Source: CAZMLC01 sp964567125
Lineage (GTDB): Bacteria > Verrucomicrobiota > Kiritimatiellia > RFP12 > UBA1067
Direction of reading: 5' to 3'
DNA: 55,317 nucleotides
NCBI GenBank assembly: GCA_964567125.1
Contig: CAZMLC010000009.1
Span: 1-55,317, forward strand
The translations under genes were made by a program, and so were the position numbers. Below the pieces are notes generated by a model, which was given only the letters and a program-made list of their open reading frames with translations, was not told the origin of the DNA and did not search any database. Of this stretch, positions 35,022 to 42,828 are shown piece after piece (position 1 is the stretch's first letter; each line of letters opens with the position of its first letter).

Positions 35022-36455
35022 ATGAGCACGTTTTTACGCTACGGGCGCATGAGTTTACTGGTTAGCCTGGTCCTGGCCTCATTCAGTTGGGCGGGCGACA
35101 TTGATTTCCGCAAGGGCTTTTCAGCTGTTGCCGCAAAGGCACGGCCGTCCGTTGTGTTTATTCAGGTGGAGAAGCAGGTTCCGATGGGAGCCTATCCCTT
35201 CTTCAATAATCCGTATGAATTCTTCGGTGAAGGCTTTTTTGAACGGTTTGGCGGCCAAGGTGGCCGTCAACATCGCCGGCAGCCCCAGCAGATGTTCAAG
35301 CAGACGGGGCAGGGGTCTGGATTCCTGATCAGCAAGGACGGCTATATCCTGACCAATACGCATGTGGTGGGCGATGTCGACAAGATCACAGTGCGTCTGG
35401 CGGACGGCCGCGAATGCGTGGCGAAGCGCATTGGCGCGGACAGTAAGACCGAGGTCGCATTGATCAAAATCGAGGGGGCGGATTTTCCCAGCCTTGCGAT
35501 CGGCGACCCGTCAAAACTGGAGATCGGTGAATGGTGCATTGCGATCGGCAATCCCTTCGGCTTGAAGGAGACGCTGACCGTGGGCGTGGTCAGCGCGAAG
35601 GGGCGCAACAACATCGGCATCACGGATTATGAGGATTTCATCCAGACGGATGCAGCGATCAATCCTGGGAATTCCGGCGGTCCGCTGCTGAATATCGATG
35701 GCGAAGTCGTGGGCATCAACACCGCGATCTACAGCCGCAGCGGCGGATACATGGGGATCGGGTTCGCTGTGCCGATCGATATGGCGATGCAGATCAAGGA
35801 GCAGCTGGCGACCAAGGGCAAGGTGACGCGCGGGTTCATCGGAATTGCCATGAATCCGGGCGAGGTGACTCAGCAGATGGCGGAGTCGTTCGGACGCAAA
35901 GAGGCGGGCGGTGTCCTCGTTGCCGAGGTAACGCCGGATAGCCCTGCTGAAAAGGCGGGTTTGAAGAGCGGGGACATCATCGTTGAATTGAATGGCAAAA
36001 AAGTGGATGACAACCTGACCTTCCGTAAAACGATTGCAAACATGGTGCCGGGGAGCGTGATTAAGCTCGGCGTATTCCGCGATGGCAAGCAGCGCACCGT
36101 CAGCGTGACTGTCGGGGAGTTTCCCGATGATCCGTCCGAGAATACGGGCGCGGCGGGCGATGACGCCAGCGTGACGAGCAAGTTGGGCATGGATGTACAG
36201 GATCTCGATCCCGAGCTGGCTGGCCGCCTGGGTTATGAAAATCAGAAGGGCGTTGTGATCACCGAAGTCCAGAACGGTTCGCTAGCGGAAGAGGCTGGCT
36301 TGAAACCCGGTATGCTGATTCTGGAGGTCAATCGCAAGGACGTCACAACCGTACGGCAGTTCGAGGCCGAGATGCGCAAGGTCAAGAGCGACAACCTTTT
36401 GCTGCGCGTCAAAGCGGATGGCCGTACTCTCTTCGTGAACATCAAATTGAAATAA
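35022..36455 (+). CDS. DegQ/DegP-type periplasmic serine protease (HtrA family)
   Basis: 477-aa envelope quality-control protease. A signal peptide ends near residue 24 (SFSWA), then a trypsin-like domain with H114 in TNTHVV and S218 in INPGNSGGP, and two PDZ domains (about 265-355 and 395-475). The third triad residue, normally Asp in DxxTD(I/L)A, is Glu here: E144 in DSKTEVALIKI, exactly 30 residues after the His as in DegP (105/135). It may remain active with Glu, or work more as a chaperone. AGGAGG precedes the ATG at 35022. It is monocistronic. Confidence 0.93.
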   Translation: MSTFLRYGRMSLLVSLVLASFSWAGDIDFRKGFSAVAAKARPSVVFIQVEKQVPMGAYPFFNNPYEFFGEGFFERFGGQGGRQHRRQPQQMFKQTGQGSGFLISKDGYILTNTHVVGDVDKITVRLADGRECVAKRIGADSKTEVALIKIEGADFPSLAIGDPSKLEIGEWCIAIGNPFGLKETLTVGVVSAKGRNNIGITDYEDFIQTDAAINPGNSGGPLLNIDGEVVGINTAIYSRSGGYMGIGFAVPIDMAMQIKEQLATKGKVTRGFIGIAMNPGEVTQQMAESFGRKEAGGVLVAEVTPDSPAEKAGLKSGDIIVELNGKKVDDNLTFRKTIANMVPGSVIKLGVFRDGKQRTVSVTVGEFPDDPSENTGAAGDDASVTSKLGMDVQDLDPELAGRLGYENQKGVVITEVQNGSLAEEAGLKPGMLILEVNRKDVTTVRQFEAEMRKVKSDNLLLRVKADGRTLFVNIKLK

Positions 36456-36480
36456 ATACACCACACACACACCACACCCG

Positions 36481-36519
36481 ACCCTCTGAAGCGGACAATG
36501 GACGCTTCAGAGGGTTTTT
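36481..36519 (+). terminator. Intrinsic terminator of the HtrA gene
   Basis: A 13-bp perfect stem (36481-36493 with 36503-36515), 9-nt loop and a T tract. It starts 25 nt after the stop codon. Confidence 0.92.
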
Positions 36520-36575
36520 CATCGGAACAGGGCGCATGAAAAACCAATTTTCTCTTTCCACGATGAAGCGTGTTC

Positions 36576-36604
36576 TTGCGGTTATCGGTATTCTGCGCTA
36601 CTAT
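36576..36604 (+). promoter_or_regulatory. Probable promoter of the ten-gene run
   Basis: TTGCGG at 36576-36581 and TACTAT at 36599-36604 are spaced by 17 bp, 54 nt before the first start codon at 36658. Confidence 0.5.
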
Positions 36605-36657
36605 ATTGCAATCTATTTGCTTCGTCGTTTCACATTTTGATGCGTCATGGAGATTTT

Positions 36658-37818
36658 ATGACTCGAATGGTTCTTTTAGTCTCAGGCCTTATGCTGATGT
36701 TTGCCGCCGGGTGCGGACAGCGTTCCGGATTGAGCGCGGTCCGGGAGGGTGCGGCTGCGTTCCGTGAAGGAAAATATGAAAAAGCCGCCGTCGCCTTCGA
36801 ACGCGCCACCGCGCGGATCAGCGATTCCGCGAATCTCTATTACAATCTCGGCGTGACGCATCTGCGCCTGGGTAATATGGATAATGCGCAGACCGCGTTT
36901 AAGACAGCGTGCGAGCTCGATCCGGAACAGGCTGTCGCCCTGGTCTGCTTGGCGCAGATCGCCTATTATCGCAACGATCTGCCGGAAGCGTCGGCCTATC
37001 TCAACAAGGCACTGCCGAAAATGAAGGACAAGGATGAGCGCGTGCGCGCCCTGACCACGCTTGGATTTGTCGAGGTGGCGCGCCAGCGGTACGATTACGC
37101 GCGGCTGAGCTTTCTGGAGGCGATCCGTCTGAACAAGGATTACGCACCGGCCCGCTACAATCTGGCCACCCTCTATCGCGATACGTACGGACTGAAAGAG
37201 GAGGCGCTTGAGGAATTTGAGCTCTTCAAGCGCGTGGTCGATAGCAAGGATCCCCATCTTGAAAAGGCGAAGAACTCCATTACGCGCTTGCAGTTGAACA
37301 TGGAGCGCACCAAGGTCGATCAGCGCGTCTCTGCGCAGCGTCGCGACTCCCCGACGGCCGCGAAGTTGCTGAACGACGCGATTCTGCTGCATCAATCTAA
37401 GCAGTATACCAAGGCGCTTAAGATTTACCGCGATGCCTTGCTGGCTGATCCGCAGACCTTCAGTGCCGCGTATGGCGCGGGCATGGCCTGCATCAAGCTG
37501 AATAAGCCGACGGAGGCGATCGAAGCCTTCAAGACGGCGCTGGAGATCAACCCGAACAATCAGGATTGTTATGCCCAGTTAGCACGTCTGATGCTGCAGA
37601 TGCGGCAGACGGTGGAGGCGGCCAAGGTGCTGGACCGCGCGATTGCCCGCAGCCCCTACAATCCGGTTTCCTACGATTTAATGGCGCGCATTCGTTATGC
37701 CGAAGGCCGCTTTGACGAGGCGTGGCTCTATGGCCGCTTCTATGTCGCCCTGATTCCTCCTGCGGATCCCTCGCGCGCGCCGTATGAACGCTGGCTCAAT
37801 TCGTTCAAGAAGAAATGA
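36658..37818 (+). CDS. TPR-repeat lipoprotein
   Basis: 386-aa lipoprotein (signal peptide with FAAGC, Cys19) made of tetratricopeptide repeats along its length: AFREGKYEKAAVAFERA, YYNLGVTHLRLGNMDNA, ALKIYRDALLADPQ, AIEAFKTALEINPNN. TPRs imply a protein-binding scaffold at the outer membrane or its inner face. The ATG at 36658 follows GGAG at 36649-36652; two earlier in-frame starts lack the correct signal-peptide shape. The stop overlaps the CvpA start by 4 nt (ATGA). Confidence 0.85.
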   Translation: MTRMVLLVSGLMLMFAAGCGQRSGLSAVREGAAAFREGKYEKAAVAFERATARISDSANLYYNLGVTHLRLGNMDNAQTAFKTACELDPEQAVALVCLAQIAYYRNDLPEASAYLNKALPKMKDKDERVRALTTLGFVEVARQRYDYARLSFLEAIRLNKDYAPARYNLATLYRDTYGLKEEALEEFELFKRVVDSKDPHLEKAKNSITRLQLNMERTKVDQRVSAQRRDSPTAAKLLNDAILLHQSKQYTKALKIYRDALLADPQTFSAAYGAGMACIKLNKPTEAIEAFKTALEINPNNQDCYAQLARLMLQMRQTVEAAKVLDRAIARSPYNPVSYDLMARIRYAEGRFDEAWLYGRFYVALIPPADPSRAPYERWLNSFKKK

Positions 37819-38477
37819 AGGATGCACTTTTAGCGGTAGGCTGGATCGACTGGGTCGCGCTGGTGGTTGCGCTGATTCTGGTCGTACGCGGCTTTGTGCG
37901 GGGATGCTCGGTTGAACTGGCCCAGCTCATCTCCCTGGTGGTTGCCATCGCAACAGCCTATTTTTGTTTTGCGCCGCTGCTGCGCATGATCAATGCGACG
38001 GGCTTTTTTGTCGCGCATGCCTATGCTGCGCATGTGGTGACGTTTGTGGTGCTCTTCGTGATTGGCCTTGCGCTGTGGTACGGCCTTGGACGCTTGCTGA
38101 CATCGGGTCTGCAGCTGGTCGTGGCACAGCCCTTTGACCGCATCCTCGGCGGCGTGATCGGCGGACTGAAAGCGATTGCCGTCGTGGCGATCCTCTGCGT
38201 GTGCGGACTCATGAGCCCGCGTGCAAGCGACCACCGTGTCGTGGTGGCGAATTCGCGCGTAGGTCAGGAATTAGCGCCATGGATCAAACATTTTTCGGCG
38301 CCTGCGAAGGTGGAAAAAACAGTGGATGCAGGCGGTTCTACGACCAAGGGGCCGTCTGAAAAAAAAGCAAAAGGTGTTCAGGTCAAGCCCGTCCGCCAAC
38401 CGGATGAAAAAGATGCGAAAAACAGTGTGAAGCCTCCTTTCCAGAAATCAACGAAACGCGTCGAGCGGACGTTGTAG
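37815..38477 (+). CDS. CvpA family membrane protein
   Basis: 220-aa protein with four membrane helices in the first about 135 residues: WIDWVALVVALILVVRGFVRG is the typical CvpA start, followed by DRILGGVIGGLKAIAVV. The C-terminal about 70 residues are lysine-rich and disordered. CvpA proteins are linked to colicin V export, biofilm and bile or envelope stress tolerance; the mechanism is unknown. It is translationally coupled to the TPR lipoprotein and followed at 10 nt by the sigma factor gene. Confidence 0.85.
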   Translation: MKDALLAVGWIDWVALVVALILVVRGFVRGCSVELAQLISLVVAIATAYFCFAPLLRMINATGFFVAHAYAAHVVTFVVLFVIGLALWYGLGRLLTSGLQLVVAQPFDRILGGVIGGLKAIAVVAILCVCGLMSPRASDHRVVVANSRVGQELAPWIKHFSAPAKVEKTVDAGGSTTKGPSEKKAKGVQVKPVRQPDEKDAKNSVKPPFQKSTKRVERTL

Positions 38478-38487
38478 TGAGTCGCTC

Positions 38488-39042
38488 ATGGAAGAACACA
38501 ACGAGCCTGTGATCGATGAAGATGTTGCGCTAATGGCACGCGTCCAGCACGGGGACGAAGAAGCGTTTGCCATCTTGGTTCGGAAACATCAGAAAAAAAT
38601 AGTGAACTTTTTCCTCCGATCCGGCGTTCAATCTGATGCGGAGGATTTGACACAGCAAACTTTCCTGCGGCTTTATCGGTATCGCGATCGCTATCAGCCG
38701 ACCGCCAAAGTGACGACGTTCCTCTTTCTGCTGACCCGCCAGGTCTGGATCGATGAATTGCGGCGTCGCGCGCGTTTCGATCGGCTGACAAGCGCGTTGA
38801 ATGCGGACATGAGCGATGAAACGGCCACATCCGCGGCCGATGAAGTGGCGGCTTCGGATGAGTGGGGCGATGTTACGAAAGCGCTGGCTTCGCTGCCTGA
38901 AGGTCAACGCTTGGTTGTTGAGTTGGGTGTTTATCAGGAACTGCCGTATGCGGAAATCGCGCAGATCTTGGGTATTCCTGAGGGGACTGTCAAATCGCGG
39001 ATGTTTCATGCGCTTGCGCATTTACGGAAGAAATTGTCATGA
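38488..39042 (+). CDS. RNA polymerase sigma-70 factor, ECF subfamily
   Basis: 184-aa alternative sigma factor with region 2 (DAEDLTQQTFLRLYRY and the following W..DELRRR) and region 4 (LPEGQRLVVELGVYQ, YAEIAQILGIPEGTVKSR). Length and the DUF-free layout are those of ECF factors. Its stop overlaps the next start by 4 nt (ATGA), the arrangement usual for a sigma factor and its anti-sigma factor. The target promoter sequence cannot be predicted from this window. Confidence 0.92.
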   Translation: MEEHNEPVIDEDVALMARVQHGDEEAFAILVRKHQKKIVNFFLRSGVQSDAEDLTQQTFLRLYRYRDRYQPTAKVTTFLFLLTRQVWIDELRRRARFDRLTSALNADMSDETATSAADEVAASDEWGDVTKALASLPEGQRLVVELGVYQELPYAEIAQILGIPEGTVKSRMFHALAHLRKKLS

Positions 39043-40160
39043 CCATTGAGACACAACTGAACGAATTGAGTCCTGTCGATCAGGAGGCCTTGACCGCGCT
39101 TGTTCAGCGTTTGCGGCACGCGCTGCCGGATCGCGATCCAACAGCCGAGTTGCCGGTGCGGATCCTGGCTGCTGTCGCGAAGGAGCGGGCGCGCGAACGC
39201 GCGCCGCAGGTATGCAAGAGGTTGTGGCGTCGGCGCGTATCGATGCGCATCAAGGTGGCGTGTGCGGCTGCTTTCGCTGTATTGGCGCTCTCGCCGCTCG
39301 TGCGCCTGTGCCTGTTTACGGAAGCAGTCGATGTTGATCTGCACTGGTTAGCTCAACATCAGGATGACGATGGCAGCTGGAATCCTGTACGCTACGGCGG
39401 TGTGGAGGCCTATCGTCCCGCGTTGACGGCTTTGGCGCTGCTGGCGCTCAATAAAGATTCCAACCGTTATGAAGAGCAGATTGAAAAGGCGGTCGTTGCG
39501 CTGCAAAACATGCAAGCGCAGGACGGTTCTTTCGGCGGCGTCGGTCAGGCGCGCTATTACAATCAGGCCCTGACGTTGGCGTCCATGGCGCACATGACAG
39601 CGACGCAGCCGGGGGTGGCGCAGTTGTTGGCACGCGCCGTGCAGGCGGCGGACCAGTGGCAGCTCGTCTCCGGCGGTTGGGATTATCTCAGCAGTACGGA
39701 GGGCAATGCGGCGTTGACCTCCTGGTTTGTACAGGGATTGGCGCGCGCCGAGGCGCAGGGAATCGCAGGGGCGAGCCGTCCGTTGCGCAAGGGATTGCGC
39801 TGGCTGAGCAAGGTGGCGCGCGATGACGGCTCCATTGCCTACCATACGGACTCCGTGGGCTCCTCGGACAGTCTCAATGCTCTGGCCGCATATACGCTGA
39901 TGGTTTCCGGACGCAATTTTAACGGCCTGCCCGCACTGGGCGAGCGCGTGGCCGGTGCGATTTCCGCCTCGGCCTCGAGCCACGATTCCTATCGTGATTT
40001 CAGTAAATATCGCGCCTTCCAGGCGGCCGGTCAGGTCCAAAAGGCCAATCAAGTGCGCGCGGAGCTGACCCAGCGCCAGCACTCCGGCGTTGTCGATGCC
40101 TGGCAGTCGGTCGGTGGTCAAGTTTACCTCGCCGCGCTATCTGCATTGACGATCCGATAA
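39039..40160 (+). CDS. Membrane-anchored squalene-cyclase-like toroid protein, probable anti-sigma factor
   Basis: 373-aa protein coupled to the ECF sigma gene. Residues 1-65 are charged and helical, presumably cytosolic; residues about 71-93 form one membrane helix; the rest is an alpha/alpha-toroid of the prenyltransferase/squalene-oxidase type with repeat signatures QDDDGSWNP, QAQDGSFGG, SGGWDY and RDDGSIAYH. The DxDD acid motif of true cyclases is not evident, so a binding or sensing role is likelier than catalysis. The anti-sigma role is inferred from gene order and topology; no zinc-binding HxxxCxxC motif is seen in the N-terminal part. Confidence 0.72.
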   Translation: MTIETQLNELSPVDQEALTALVQRLRHALPDRDPTAELPVRILAAVAKERARERAPQVCKRLWRRRVSMRIKVACAAAFAVLALSPLVRLCLFTEAVDVDLHWLAQHQDDDGSWNPVRYGGVEAYRPALTALALLALNKDSNRYEEQIEKAVVALQNMQAQDGSFGGVGQARYYNQALTLASMAHMTATQPGVAQLLARAVQAADQWQLVSGGWDYLSSTEGNAALTSWFVQGLARAEAQGIAGASRPLRKGLRWLSKVARDDGSIAYHTDSVGSSDSLNALAAYTLMVSGRNFNGLPALGERVAGAISASASSHDSYRDFSKYRAFQAAGQVQKANQVRAELTQRQHSGVVDAWQSVGGQVYLAALSALTIR

Positions 40161-40181
40161 GTGCAAGGTAATATATGCGGC

Positions 40182-40742
40182 ATGCAAAGCGATCTTAGTT
40201 GTTGTCTCTCCCCGGAAGTCCAGCGTGCGCTGCACCGTGCGGGGATCCAGCACTATGGATGTGTTCCCGTTCACGGCATTCAGTTTGCAGCGGAATTCCG
40301 CGCGGCATGCGCAATGAATCGGTGCGGAAAGTATGGCACGAATTGGACGTGTCCGCCGGCTGTGGGCGACTTTTCACACGGCGTTGAACGCATCAAAGCC
40401 TTTGCATACGGATTGGTTGTGCAGACGATCTGGACGCTGGCCGATTCATTTGATATCGAGGGTATGCTGGCCAGCGGAGAGGCGCACAATCAGCGCGTGC
40501 GGGAGGCCTATCAGCACGTGGAACCTTTGTTGAACGGGTCGACGCGGCTCTTCAGCGCAGGGGCCTGTTCCGTGTGCGCGCGCTGCACCTATCTGGATCA
40601 ACAGCCCTGTCCTTTTCCTGAGCGTGCGGTTGCACCGTTGGAGGGGTATGGGATCGATGTGACGCATTTGGTTGAGCTGGCGGGCCTGCGCTACAACAAT
40701 GGGCCGAACACGGTCTCGTATGTCGGGATGATTTTGTTTTAA
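40182..40742 (+). CDS. DUF2284 predicted metal-binding protein
   Basis: 186-aa cysteine-rich protein. The family signature is present: CAMNRCGKYGTNWTCPP, then a second cluster CSVCARCTYLDQQPCPFPE. These cysteines probably bind an iron-sulfur cluster or zinc. The function is unknown; members are common in anaerobes. The ATG at 40182 is preferred; a GTG at 40161 is possible. pyrF starts 9 nt downstream. Confidence 0.85.
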   Translation: MQSDLSCCLSPEVQRALHRAGIQHYGCVPVHGIQFAAEFRAACAMNRCGKYGTNWTCPPAVGDFSHGVERIKAFAYGLVVQTIWTLADSFDIEGMLASGEAHNQRVREAYQHVEPLLNGSTRLFSAGACSVCARCTYLDQQPCPFPERAVAPLEGYGIDVTHLVELAGLRYNNGPNTVSYVGMILF

Positions 40743-40751
40743 GGAGTGAGC

Positions 40752-41447
40752 ATGGCAGAGTTAATTGTTGCATTGGATGTTTCATCAACCGCGGATGTCA
40801 AACAGGTCGTCGAGATGCTGGGCGATTCGGTTTCGTTTTATAAAATCGGGCTGGAGCTTTTCAGCGCAGAGGGGCCTGATGTCGTACGTGCGGTTACGGC
40901 GCGCAACAAACGCGTCTTTCTGGATTTGAAGCTGCACGACATTCCCCGTACCGTCGAGCGCGCCGTGAAATCAGGGGCGCTGTTGGGCGTTGACCTGATG
41001 ACGATCCATTCCGTGGGCGGACGCGCGATGATTCGTGCTGCCAAGGATGCTGCGCTTTCCGCCGGGAGCAAGGTTCCGAAAATTCTGGCTGTCACGGTGT
41101 TGACGAGCCTGGATCAAAACGATCTGACCGATTTAGGCGTGTCACGCGCAATGAAGGCCCAGGTTGAGGCGATGGGCAAGTTGGCGTGCGAGCATGGAGC
41201 TGATGGAATCGTCTGTTCGCCGAAGGAGGTCGCGAACATGCGGGCTGTTCTGGGCCCGCAGGCGTTACTGGTAACGCCCGGTGTGCGTCCTGCCGGAGCG
41301 GATGTCGGCGATCAGAAGCGCGTTGCAACCCCTGCACAGGCTGTGAAGGATGGTTCAACGCATCTGGTGGTCGGTCGTCCCATCCTGGAGGCTGCTGATC
41401 CGCGCGCTGCTGCGCTGGCGATTGCGTTGGAAATGAAAACGGTATAA
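40752..41447 (+). CDS. pyrF: Orotidine 5'-phosphate decarboxylase
   Basis: 231-aa TIM-barrel enzyme making UMP from OMP. IVALDVSS, the catalytic Lys-Asp array in FLDLKLHDIPRTV and the phosphate-binding TPGVRP and LVVGRPI are all present. AAGGAG at 40741-40746 directs the ATG at 40752. Other pyr genes are absent from the window. Confidence 0.96.
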   Translation: MAELIVALDVSSTADVKQVVEMLGDSVSFYKIGLELFSAEGPDVVRAVTARNKRVFLDLKLHDIPRTVERAVKSGALLGVDLMTIHSVGGRAMIRAAKDAALSAGSKVPKILAVTVLTSLDQNDLTDLGVSRAMKAQVEAMGKLACEHGADGIVCSPKEVANMRAVLGPQALLVTPGVRPAGADVGDQKRVATPAQAVKDGSTHLVVGRPILEAADPRAAALAIALEMKTV

Positions 41448-41467
41448 CACCACAAAGGAGGTATCTC

Positions 41468-41857
41468 ATGTTGAGCGAATACGTAAAAACAGCGGATTGG
41501 AAGAGTGAGAAGCATGTGCCGGTGATCTGTGCGCCGGAAAAGGTCGTTGCCGGTGTCCCCTTTGAAATTCACGTAGCGGTCGGCGCTGAAATCGCCCATC
41601 CGAATACTACGGCACATCATATTTCCTGGATCGCGGTGCATTTCGTGCCAGCGGGTGCAAAGACCTCGATTGAACTGGGCCGCTGCGAATTCAGTGCGCA
41701 CGGTGCATCGGTTGAGGGGCCGGATAAGGGTGTCGCCTACACCGAGAGCAAGCTGGTCATGTCCGCGCGCCTGTCCGTGCCCGGAACGTTATTTGCCACC
41801 GCCTATTGCAACATCCACGGCTTGTGGTCGAGCGAAAAGGCTGTGGTGCTGGCGTAA
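41468..41857 (+). CDS. Superoxide reductase (class II, neelaredoxin type)
   Basis: 129-aa non-haem iron enzyme reducing superoxide to hydrogen peroxide without making oxygen, typical of anaerobes. The Fe(His)4Cys ligands can be read: H16 in SEKHVPV, H44 and H50 in HPNTTAHH, C114 and H117 in CNIHGLW; E14 beside the site is also kept. There is no N-terminal desulforedoxin domain, hence class II. AAAGGAGG precedes the ATG. Electrons normally come from rubredoxin, which is not encoded nearby. Confidence 0.94.
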   Translation: MLSEYVKTADWKSEKHVPVICAPEKVVAGVPFEIHVAVGAEIAHPNTTAHHISWIAVHFVPAGAKTSIELGRCEFSAHGASVEGPDKGVAYTESKLVMSARLSVPGTLFATAYCNIHGLWSSEKAVVLA

Positions 41858-41860
41858 TTC

Positions 41861-42799
41861 ATGGCCCCTGTTTTCAAAAAAAAGTGGCGTCAAATCCGTT
41901 CGCGACTGGAGTGGGTGCCGATTGCAATCGCCCATGCGATTGTTCCGCATCTAAGCCGTCGCGCGGTTTTAACGCTCGCACGCTGGGCGGGTTTCGTAGG
42001 GCCGTTTTTGGATCGGCGCGGAGCCCGTCTGGCACAAGCGAATATTGATTTTGTTTTTCCGCGCCTCTCCGCGCAGCGCAAGCGGGCGATCCTGATCGGC
42101 TGTTACCGCAATATTGTACGTGTGATGCTCGATATGTTCTGGTTTGGCAAAGAGAGCGCCGCACGCGTCAAGGCGTGGACGACGCTCTCACCAATCTGGA
42201 AACATTATTTAGACGTACCGGGCCCCAAGGTTATCGTGACTTCGCATCATGGTAACTGGGAGATGGCGGGGCATGTCGTGGCCTCGAATGGATATCCGCT
42301 GATGAGCGTTGGTAAGCAGCTCGGCTCCGACGATACGACGCGGAAGCTCAATGCCTTTCGCGCGCGCCTCGGACAGGAGATCGTGCTTGCGGATGGTGCA
42401 GTCATGCCGCTGCTGCGCACCTTGAAAAAAGGCGGCAATATTGCCCTCCTTGCGGACCAGCATCTGCGTGAACGTGAGGGCGGAATCTGGGTTCGATTTC
42501 TCGGGCATTGGGCGCTGACGGCACCGACACCGGCGTTTTTCGCGCAGCGCGTGAGGCATGCTACACTCGCGGTGGCGTACATGCAGGCGCGTCCGGATGG
42601 ACGGTATCGGTGCGTGCCGCCGATCGTTGTGGAGCAGGTTCCCGGTGAAAGCATGCAGGCGCTGACGCAACGCATCGCCGACGCGTCATCCGCGCTCATT
42701 CGCCGGTTCCCCACGCAGTGGCTTTTTGCCTATGCACGCTGGAAGGATGTGCCGGAGGACGATTCCCCGGCCGCGTATCCCTTCTATGCGTCCGAATGA
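41861..42799 (+). CDS. LpxL/HtrB-family lipid A-type acyltransferase (second copy)
   Basis: 312-aa acyltransferase with the HxxxxE motif in SHHGNWEMA, followed by LLADQHLRE and a terminal FPTQWLFAYARW. It differs clearly from the first copy at 21593-22495, as LpxL and LpxM differ, so the organism probably makes a multiply acylated lipid A. It starts 3 nt after the superoxide reductase stop. An N-terminal basic stretch (FKKKWRQIRSR) precedes the first hydrophobic segment. Confidence 0.9.
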   Translation: MAPVFKKKWRQIRSRLEWVPIAIAHAIVPHLSRRAVLTLARWAGFVGPFLDRRGARLAQANIDFVFPRLSAQRKRAILIGCYRNIVRVMLDMFWFGKESAARVKAWTTLSPIWKHYLDVPGPKVIVTSHHGNWEMAGHVVASNGYPLMSVGKQLGSDDTTRKLNAFRARLGQEIVLADGAVMPLLRTLKKGGNIALLADQHLREREGGIWVRFLGHWALTAPTPAFFAQRVRHATLAVAYMQARPDGRYRCVPPIVVEQVPGESMQALTQRIADASSALIRRFPTQWLFAYARWKDVPEDDSPAAYPFYASE

Positions 42800-42828
42800 T
42801 TTTTAAGTGAATAAGGAAGTAAAGGATT

